Part shown: positions 9,201 to 13,660 of the stretch, in pieces
How the letters are laid out: each line of letters opens with the position of its first letter
Position numbering within the stretch: the first letter of the stretch is position 1
Assembly: GCA_964490835.1 (NCBI GenBank)
Contig: CAZBEA010000022.1
Location: 1 to 13,660 of the forward strand
DNA: 13,660 nucleotides
Origin: CAZBEA01 sp964490835
GTDB lineage: Bacteria; Patescibacteriota; Microgenomatia; Levybacterales; GWA1-39-11
Direction: 5' to 3'
Translations under genes and position numbers: made by a program
The notes under the pieces: generated by a model
What the model saw: the letters and a program-made list of their open reading frames with translations, nothing else
What the model was told of the DNA's origin: nothing
Database searches by the model: none

Positions 9201-10382
9201 GGCCCGGCAATCCGAGGAGCCCAGCTCATCGTAATGGGTGACACAAAACAACTCCCACCCACAAGTTTCTTCGATAAGATAGCGGATTCGGAAGGCGACG
9301 AAGATGAAGTTGAAGAGATTGCCGAAAAGAACGAAAGCATACTTCAGCGTTGCAAAACTACGTTTCCGACTCGCGAGCTTCGTTGGCATTACAGAAGCAA
9401 GCATGAATCGCTAATCGCATTGTCAAACATAGAATTTTACACGAATAATCTGAATGTCTTTCCGGCTTCTCATGCAAAGGTAGAGCATCTTGGGATGAAG
9501 CTTGTCCATCTACCTGAAACTGTGTGGGATAGAGGTAAGGGCAAATCACGCACGAATCTAAAAGAAGCCGAAGCCATCACACGCTTCGTCGTTGCACAAT
9601 TGAAGAAGGCGCCTGACAAGTCTATCGGAGTTGCAACATTCAACAAGAATCAAGCGGAGAAGATTTGGGAGTTATTAGAAGCGCAGAGACGCCAATTCCC
9701 AGAAATAGAGGGAGCGTTCTCAGATGATGCCAAAGAGCCAGTATTCGTCAAGAACTTGGAAAGTATTCAAGGTGATGAACGAGATATTATTGTCGTGAGC
9801 GTTGGATACGGGCGAGACGGACTCGGCAAGATAACTCAGAATTTTGGACCTATTAACTCCCTCGGTGGGGAGAATAGGTTGAATGTGCTCTTTACACGCG
9901 CAAAGGAACAATGCATCATTTTCTCAAACATTACCTCGGCTGACATTAGATTGAGCGAAGGCAAAGAAGAACGAGGTGTGGCAGTATTTAAGAAGTTTCT
10001 TGAATACGCTGAAACAGGTGAAGTTCCCGTCTTCGAGCAGGCACTCACTGAGACAGATTCTGAATTTGAAGATTCTGTAATGGACTTTCTTCAAGAGAGT
10101 GGTCACACTGTTCAAGCACAAGTTGGATGTGCTGGATATCGGATTGATCTCGCAATAGTTCACCCTAAGCGCCAAGGTACATACGCGCTGGGCATTGAAT
10201 GCGATGGTGCAACTTACCACTCTTCCCGAGTTGCACGCGAGCGAGATCGCCAAAGACAAGAAGTCTTAGAGAACTTGAACTGGAAGCTCTACAGAGTTTG
10301 GTCAACAGATTGGTATATAGATCGTGAAAATGCGAAGAAAAAACTTTTACGAGAAGTTGAGAACGCAATTCTCTTAACCTAA
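6231..10382 (+). CDS. DUF4011-type superfamily 1 helicase fused to a C-terminal MTES_1575/Vsr-like endonuclease (Hhe-like defense protein)
   Basis: A 1383-residue protein predicted to unwind nucleic acid with ATP and to cut it. The N-terminus (DARQRLLDLSRRNRMINYR, residues 18-36) is the signature of DUF4011. Helicase motifs are intact: Walker A GPPGTGKS 339-346, Walker B DEAS 979-982, motif III GDTKQLPP 1003-1010, QGDERD 1180-1185 (motif V), and LNVLFTRAK 1217-1225 (motif VI). About 630 mostly helical residues separate Walker A and B, usual for this family. Residues ~1276-1383 match the REase_MTES_1575 fold: Glu1280, Asp1306, and ECDG at 1323-1326 in place of the classical ExK, then WKLYRVWSTDW. 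The DUF3320 domain often found after it is absent. DUF4011-helicase-Vsr proteins were reported as a one-gene antiphage system, Hhe (from memory). It is not HsdR, which has the opposite order: nuclease N-terminal and an SF2 motor. Direct evidence of defense activity is lacking. Confidence 0.93.
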   Translation: MSTKTTSYDEKVAKAIQDARQRLLDLSRRNRMINYRQRKTWTLQIIDELPAEVYDILVLREQAMQFKPTAAKLSSSKKTVVDLANDLIEEFGVDESELWTLSDPISEIESRHTDRFLQTKMEAEHLQKRLFRISNTAKAFFEEQGYSILYLATGFLTWREAESSDITNTSPLILIPVELTRARAGASYKLTWTGDEIFTNVSLKEKLKEQNVDLPEFIMPEEKLGIDGYFKAVQQAVRGKVNWSVGEDLLLDFFSFAKFVMWKDLDETNWRENEKPHNHLVLHEVFTGRTEASLAPELPEQQIDEKLKSRDTHHVVDADPSQICVIEAIKAGGNLVVEGPPGTGKSQTIVNTIAELLAQGKRVLFVSEKMAALEVVKRRLDEAGIGLFCLELHSHKTKKKSFIDALNLTLESAKPGHLGSTYEYDDIERQKAELNSFAEVLRTPIGNAKLTPYRLYSIAEKSRRYFDSSNREAIKTWMGNASEMSHEDIRKAHRSLALLADQIRQMHPLGKHPWAATCPTSIVLAADVHETESQIGLLIKHLDQLESRINELVSEVGISTPLNAKETQRSLVAARVVMESEPNDIAVLTNNEWNKPNEAAQQLIHILESYQARERELETKFRLSDFSQQPSHSLDQFRQEAAKPLHAFRPSYWKSRATLRNLYIVRPPKGSSEIIADYEKLIECISMRNQIIEEDNQGKALFGSHWKGLDGDTQRLREFSNWIVSFRKDILSKVLTNEAIHVVSNGVSRSDIKSVIDQIAGSIDLLYVEIEKLREIVKFEWSLLEATNIDDCDFTKLRHKLMVWLARIDLLMEWSRYTRIRDESEFQKLGSILELIECGELSIPDDFVPAFDLSFSTSLLDKTIRANKTLANFSAEVHGGRIRDFRKLDKDILRLNKSRLTNKLFENLPNIETTRRGDDAFRLLKHELGKKQRHVPIRSLLSKCGQIIQQIKPCFMMSPLSVAQFIDPKGLKFDVVLFDEASQVRTEDALGPAIRGAQLIVMGDTKQLPPTSFFDKIADSEGDEDEVEEIAEKNESILQRCKTTFPTRELRWHYRSKHESLIALSNIEFYTNNLNVFPASHAKVEHLGMKLVHLPETVWDRGKGKSRTNLKEAEAITRFVVAQLKKAPDKSIGVATFNKNQAEKIWELLEAQRRQFPEIEGAFSDDAKEPVFVKNLESIQGDERDIIVVSVGYGRDGLGKITQNFGPINSLGGENRLNVLFTRAKEQCIIFSNITSADIRLSEGKEERGVAVFKKFLEYAETGEVPVFEQALTETDSEFEDSVMDFLQESGHTVQAQVGCAGYRIDLAIVHPKRQGTYALGIECDGATYHSSRVARERDRQRQEVLENLNWKLYRVWSTDWYIDRENAKKKLLREVENAILLT

Positions 10383-10764
10383 TCACTCAACAAATGACAC
10401 TCCAACCATGCCATACCATTCACTCCCTGTCTCCAAGTCCAAGCCCAGATACACTACTTCGCACAATATAAGGCAGCCGCACGATTTAAAGTGGGAAGCT
10501 GTGACCGTAGGTGTGCAAGTGTAGGTGTTAACTGTTCCGGATCGTGCCCTTGCTGCTATCACCATCGGTGCGAATTTGACGGCGAAGCCGCGGCAGGATC
10601 AAGATTGAACCTTCTGTCTAAGGGGAATTGCGGAATTCTATCAAAGGGAGGTGCTGGGGCATGCGGTGTGGCGGGAATGTGGGGGCAGACCACTTGGAAA
10701 GTTGGAGGTAGCAGGGTAGATTGAATGTTCGGTCGCAAAAGAAGGTTAGCTTGTCAAACTAACT
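10383..10764 (+). other. Gene-free gap with a G-rich segment
   Basis: 382 bp in which I find no convincing gene. Composition changes inside it: lines 10561-10740 are about 52-57% G+C and the + strand of 10621-10680 has far more G than C (27 versus 7 by count), unlike the AT-richer genes on both sides. One frame reads a protein-like run (VPDRALAAITIGANLTAKPR) between stops at about 10522 and 10606, possibly a decayed coding fragment. No terminator or promoter could be assigned. Confidence 0.5.
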
Positions 10765-10794
10765 GTGGGCAGACTATTTGAGAAGAATTCCTTA

Positions 10795-13281
10795 ATGCCA
10801 AGTTTGTTGACTCTCAAAAACAATTTGTATCAGAAGAAGCTTTTCTGGAGTATTCGTACGTGGATAACAGAGGAACTATTATTCCGACTTGGAAGGCTGT
10901 TCTACAACCTCAATGAAGTCGGAAAAGAACAGCGACTCTCGCTTCAGATATTCATATCAGGGATGCAAATTCTAACTAAGTCGAGCTTCTGGGCTTCAGT
11001 AGTTGTGCTCCTCATATTTGGAATAGACCGACTCCTACCAATTCCATTTGAACCAGACGAGGAAGCAATTGATTCATTTCTTGTGACAACGGCAAGCGTA
11101 TCGGGAGTACTTCTCGGTCTCTACTTTTCGGCGCTGTCTGGCATTGCGAGTAGCTATCTAATAAAAGCATCAAAAGCGGTCAGAGGGTTGTTCATATCCT
11201 CACCTATTGGAACACGTTACGTCAGATTGCTGGTCACGATCGCACTAACTAGCCTCTATTTTCTGGTAGTGAAATCACTTGGAGGAATAATTACATTCTG
11301 GGCACTTCTCGGAATCGGGTTGCTTTCTATCTATACAATCAGTCTATTCTGGGCGGTTGGCACATCAGTCTTCAGCGGTTTGGAGCCTCAGCGGGCGCTA
11401 CCAATAGTGTACAAACGAATAATTACGGCCATTGACCGAGTTTGTAAGGCAAATCTCTATTGGCGTACAAGGGCTTCGCAAAACCACCAGCGAAGGGTTG
11501 TGGCCTATAATTTGGATGTTATTGAGGATCTCTTGAAATTTGGAATAGATACCGCGAAGTACTCTGAGGGCGAATTGCTTGATATTCTGAGAAATATTGT
11601 TGATTGCCTCGATTACTATACAAAGCACAAGTCAAGCATTCCTGCCGAAAGCATGTGGTATGATCGGACAAACTTGTTTGAACCGTGGGGAATGGTAGAT
11701 TCGCATCGAAGAGAAATTGCTTTGCGGACAGGCACATCTATACAAGCTACGTCAGGGATCAACCGAACGTGGCTGGAAGAGAGAATCATTAGCATAGTAG
11801 TTTCGATCTTCACCGCATTACTTGAGAAAGAAAACAAATCAGCGATTACACAAGGTTACGAGATAATCATCAAAAGTGTTGATGAAGCTGCTCAGGACTT
11901 GGATGTAGAGTCGACATCATTACTATTAAACTCCCTTCGGGACTTTGGGGTAACCCTTTTTCAAGAGTCCCAAGTCGCTGAGGACACAAACGTTCTTGCA
12001 TTTACAGACTCGCTCACTCGGCTGCCGATAGAAGCTGTTCTGGGGCTTACGAGATCAATCGAGAAGAACTCTGTAGAGCAGTTAATTGCTACCTTTAATA
12101 ATCCAAATTGGGCAAATCGCAACAGTATTTATCGGCTTGCTACGCCATCACCAATGCTACAACGGCTCGAACAATTCGCCGCCCACTTGCGCAATGAATT
12201 TAACATCGAAGGACGGGTAATAAGTCCACAATGGTATGTCCACATGATTTGCGTGGAGGCGTACCTTCACGTTCTATATGAGTACTATAATTATGTACGG
12301 ACATTGGAGGCAAACTTCTATGAGAACATTCTTGAGACTCTTCACAAGAGTAACTTAGCTCGATTCAAAGCTCACACTTTGCAACGATGGATTGAGTATA
12401 ATTCCAAATTCATCCGAATGGTTGAAACTCTTAAGCAAAGACAATCGATACTGGATGCCTTTCATATCACAAAGGATGTTCCTTGGCCAACTATTGACAT
12501 TAGTGAAGAGCTGTCCAAGGCAAAGACAAATGAAACGAAAACAAAGCAAGCATACATTGAGTTGCTTCCGGAACTAAGCAAAGTTCCATTCGATAAGCAA
12601 TGGCCCGACTATTTCGGACATGCATTACATTTGGCTCAGCACGAATGTTTTGAAGCCTGCAGAGCAAGTGACTTAGACCGAATGAAGGCTGTCTTCAATC
12701 AGACGTTCATTTCTTCCTGGACATATCGTGATCGAATGAAACTGTCACTGAATGACTCATTGAAAGATGTGGAAAAGGAGAATTTGTCGGCAGATTACCT
12801 GGTCAATCTCTTAGAGGTATGTGGATACATCAAGTTGTTTGCCGAATTGCATTCAGAACCAAAACTCTGGGAAGTAGTTACAGCGAAATGGGACGAATTC
12901 TTGCAGCAAGCCGATGAACAGCAAATCGGAAAGTACATTTCTGCGCTACTAAGGTTGCGGTCAAGTGGCTTCACCAGTTACCCGCTAGATATCCAACGAA
13001 CTCAATGGAGTATGGATTTTAATCGTGTGCTAGAGTCGCAAGGCCTTATGAACGACAGAATAATGTCTTTTACTGCGCGATCAACACCAGTTGATCACCA
13101 AAGCCAAGTCATTCGAAAAATTTGTTCTTCCTATGCAGGACTCCATGGACTCAACGTTGGTTTCAAAATCTTTGTTGTCGCATATTTGAGGAAACATCCA
13201 ATGTTGCAACATATTGACTATGGAAATGACTTAGAAGGATGGAGCCGGACATTTGACGATGAACCAGAAGATGACGAATAG
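10795..13281 (+). CDS. Multi-pass membrane protein with a long cytoplasmic helical domain, function unknown
   Basis: I do not recognise the family. From the ATG at 10795 the product is 828 residues; a GTG at 10765 would add ten. I prefer the ATG because a weak GAGAAG precedes it by about 9 bases, whereas the GTG has no ribosome site at proper distance. Three or four hydrophobic segments cluster in the first ~200 residues, around SFWASVVVLLIFGI, VTTASVSGVLLGLYFSALSG, LLVTIALTSLYFLVV and ITFWALLGIGLLSIYTISLF. The remaining ~630 residues are hydrophilic, rich in helix formers, and have no enzymatic motif I can see. The arrangement of an N-terminal membrane bundle with a large soluble tail would suit a scaffold or membrane effector, but that is inference. 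It follows the helicase gene after a long gap and is closely followed by a small gene, so these last two probably form a separate unit. Confidence 0.85.
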   Translation: MPSLLTLKNNLYQKKLFWSIRTWITEELLFRLGRLFYNLNEVGKEQRLSLQIFISGMQILTKSSFWASVVVLLIFGIDRLLPIPFEPDEEAIDSFLVTTASVSGVLLGLYFSALSGIASSYLIKASKAVRGLFISSPIGTRYVRLLVTIALTSLYFLVVKSLGGIITFWALLGIGLLSIYTISLFWAVGTSVFSGLEPQRALPIVYKRIITAIDRVCKANLYWRTRASQNHQRRVVAYNLDVIEDLLKFGIDTAKYSEGELLDILRNIVDCLDYYTKHKSSIPAESMWYDRTNLFEPWGMVDSHRREIALRTGTSIQATSGINRTWLEERIISIVVSIFTALLEKENKSAITQGYEIIIKSVDEAAQDLDVESTSLLLNSLRDFGVTLFQESQVAEDTNVLAFTDSLTRLPIEAVLGLTRSIEKNSVEQLIATFNNPNWANRNSIYRLATPSPMLQRLEQFAAHLRNEFNIEGRVISPQWYVHMICVEAYLHVLYEYYNYVRTLEANFYENILETLHKSNLARFKAHTLQRWIEYNSKFIRMVETLKQRQSILDAFHITKDVPWPTIDISEELSKAKTNETKTKQAYIELLPELSKVPFDKQWPDYFGHALHLAQHECFEACRASDLDRMKAVFNQTFISSWTYRDRMKLSLNDSLKDVEKENLSADYLVNLLEVCGYIKLFAELHSEPKLWEVVTAKWDEFLQQADEQQIGKYISALLRLRSSGFTSYPLDIQRTQWSMDFNRVLESQGLMNDRIMSFTARSTPVDHQSQVIRKICSSYAGLHGLNVGFKIFVVAYLRKHPMLQHIDYGNDLEGWSRTFDDEPEDDE

Positions 13282-13287
13282 GAAAAG
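13280..13287 (+). promoter_or_regulatory. Ribosome binding site selecting a GTG start
   Basis: AGGAAAAG overlaps the stop codon of the preceding gene and lies 5 bases before the GTG at 13293. It favours that GTG over the in-frame ATG at 13317. Confidence 0.6.
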
Positions 13288-13292
13288 TTCAA

Positions 13293-13613
13293 GTGTTTCA
13301 ACAAATTCTCGGAAAAATGCAGAGAGCAAAGCGCGTTGTTCCACGCGGCTACATGCATATGTTTGTAGAAGACATGACGAATGGAGTCGTTTCTTTTTAC
13401 CGTCGTCAAAGGCATGATCGCAAACCTGTCATCTTCTTTGAAATGGACGATGCCAAAGCACTCGAGAATAAGGTTTCGCAAATGCTCGGGAGTAATCGAG
13501 GCGACTTTGGGGATGCCGTTTGCGAATTGATGCGTCAAACCGCATGGCTTCTGTTTCTAGACGGTGAAGCTAAGGCTCTACTAAATGGATTTCGTAACGA
13601 GGGTATGATCTAG
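13293..13613 (+). CDS. Small protein of unknown function, possibly altered at its 3' end by an insertion
   Basis: A 106-residue protein starting with GTG, placed 11 bp after the membrane-protein stop and preceded by AGGAAAAG. I recognise no family. It appears soluble, with a basic N-terminal part (MQRAKRVVPRGYMHMFVEDM), a likely strand-rich middle (GVVSFYRRQRHDRKPVIFFE) and a helical C-terminal half containing ELMRQTAWLLFLDGEAKALL. The tight spacing implies translation from the same transcript as the 828-residue membrane protein, as a partner or regulator. Its last two codons and stop (ATGATCTAG) coincide with the beginning of a sequence resembling an insertion-sequence end, so the natural C-terminus may have been longer. 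Low certainty on function, good certainty that it is translated. Confidence 0.65.
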   Translation: MFQQILGKMQRAKRVVPRGYMHMFVEDMTNGVVSFYRRQRHDRKPVIFFEMDDAKALENKVSQMLGSNRGDFGDAVCELMRQTAWLLFLDGEAKALLNGFRNEGMI

Positions 13614-13660
13614 CCCCCGAAAACTGTACCACTTTGAAAGTTAGAGAAGAGTGGTATATT
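13606..13660. mobile_element. Possible terminus of an IS3-like insertion sequence (continues beyond the window)
   Basis: The final bases (TGATCTAGCCCCCGAAAACT, then GTACCACTTTGAAAG) resemble the terminal repeats of IS3-family elements, which commonly start with TG, carry a C-rich block followed by AAAACTG and a (G/T)ACCACTTT stretch. An inverted repeat TACCACT at 13627-13633 with AGTGGTA at 13650-13656 also fits the region before such a transposase gene. No transposase is visible because the window stops. This is recognised from memory of the family and not by alignment. The alternative is a transcription terminator hairpin, though no T-run follows directly. Confidence 0.4.
13627..13656 (+). 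repeat. Inverted repeat (7-bp stem) near the window end
   Basis: TACCACT at 13627-13633 pairs perfectly with AGTGGTA at 13650-13656 around a 16-base loop. It lies 13 bp after the small gene's stop. It could be part of an insertion-sequence end, or a weak terminator. Confidence 0.6.

Noticed and set aside
6231..10382. Reading the large helicase-nuclease as the missing HsdR
   Set aside because: HsdR has its nuclease at the N-terminus and an SF2 motor. This protein has DUF4011 at the N-terminus, SF1 motifs and a C-terminal MTES_1575-like nuclease.
10383..10565. 60-residue reading frame on the - strand just after the helicase gene
   Set aside because: No ribosome site or family resemblance; convergent position alone is not evidence of a gene.
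10491..10724. 77-residue cysteine- and glycine-rich reading frame on the + strand
   Set aside because: Composition reflects the G-rich DNA, no ribosome site precedes it, and there is no recognisable motif or regular cysteine spacing.
10721..10749. TTGAAT as a -35 box for the membrane-protein gene
   Set aside because: No acceptable -10 hexamer lies at 16-18 bp spacing.

Overview
The window is a stretch of bacterial chromosome or genomic island in which every supported gene lies on the + strand. It opens inside a Type I restriction-modification locus: the 3' part of hsdM (cut by the window edge), then hsdS, joined to it by an ATGA stop/start overlap. No hsdR is present in the following 11 kb. 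Two proteins of unknown function come next: a secreted or membrane-anchored protein built of ~28-residue YDVxxYGL repeats, and an 809-residue membrane-anchored protein with an N-terminal four-cysteine zinc ribbon. After a 226-bp gap lies a 1383-residue DUF4011-type superfamily 1 helicase with a C-terminal PD-(D/E)xK-like nuclease domain. It resembles the single-gene antiphage system called Hhe. A 382-bp gap with no convincing gene follows, then an 828- to 838-residue multi-pass membrane protein of unknown function and a closely coupled small protein of ~106 residues. The last ~50 bp resemble the terminus of an IS3-like insertion sequence whose transposase would lie outside the window.

Taken together this looks like a defense island: a Type I methyltransferase/specificity pair, a helicase-nuclease, and several uncharacterised membrane proteins that could be extra defense components or passengers. 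The most striking feature is inside hsdS. Its two target-recognition halves are encoded by a 657-bp direct repeat in which I found no mismatch (positions 1206-1862 and 2034-2690, period 828 bp). The protein therefore carries two identical TRDs, which predicts a palindromic bipartite recognition site and an unstable, recombination-prone gene.

The organism cannot be named from the sequence. Base composition looks intermediate and uneven: sampled 60-base lines run from about 55% G+C in hsdM to about 33% in the helicase gene. The zinc-ribbon/membrane protein recalls families I associate with Planctomycetes and related environmental bacteria, but this is a weak impression. Starts include ATG and GTG, and Shine-Dalgarno-like sequences precede several genes.

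How the genes work together is inference. hsdM-hsdS would methylate host DNA and supply specificity to an unseen HsdR. The helicase-nuclease could act alone. The two genes between hsdS and the helicase follow hsdS closely (4 and 27 bp gaps) and may be co-transcribed with hsdMS. The 838-residue protein and the small protein form a separate two-gene unit after the gap.
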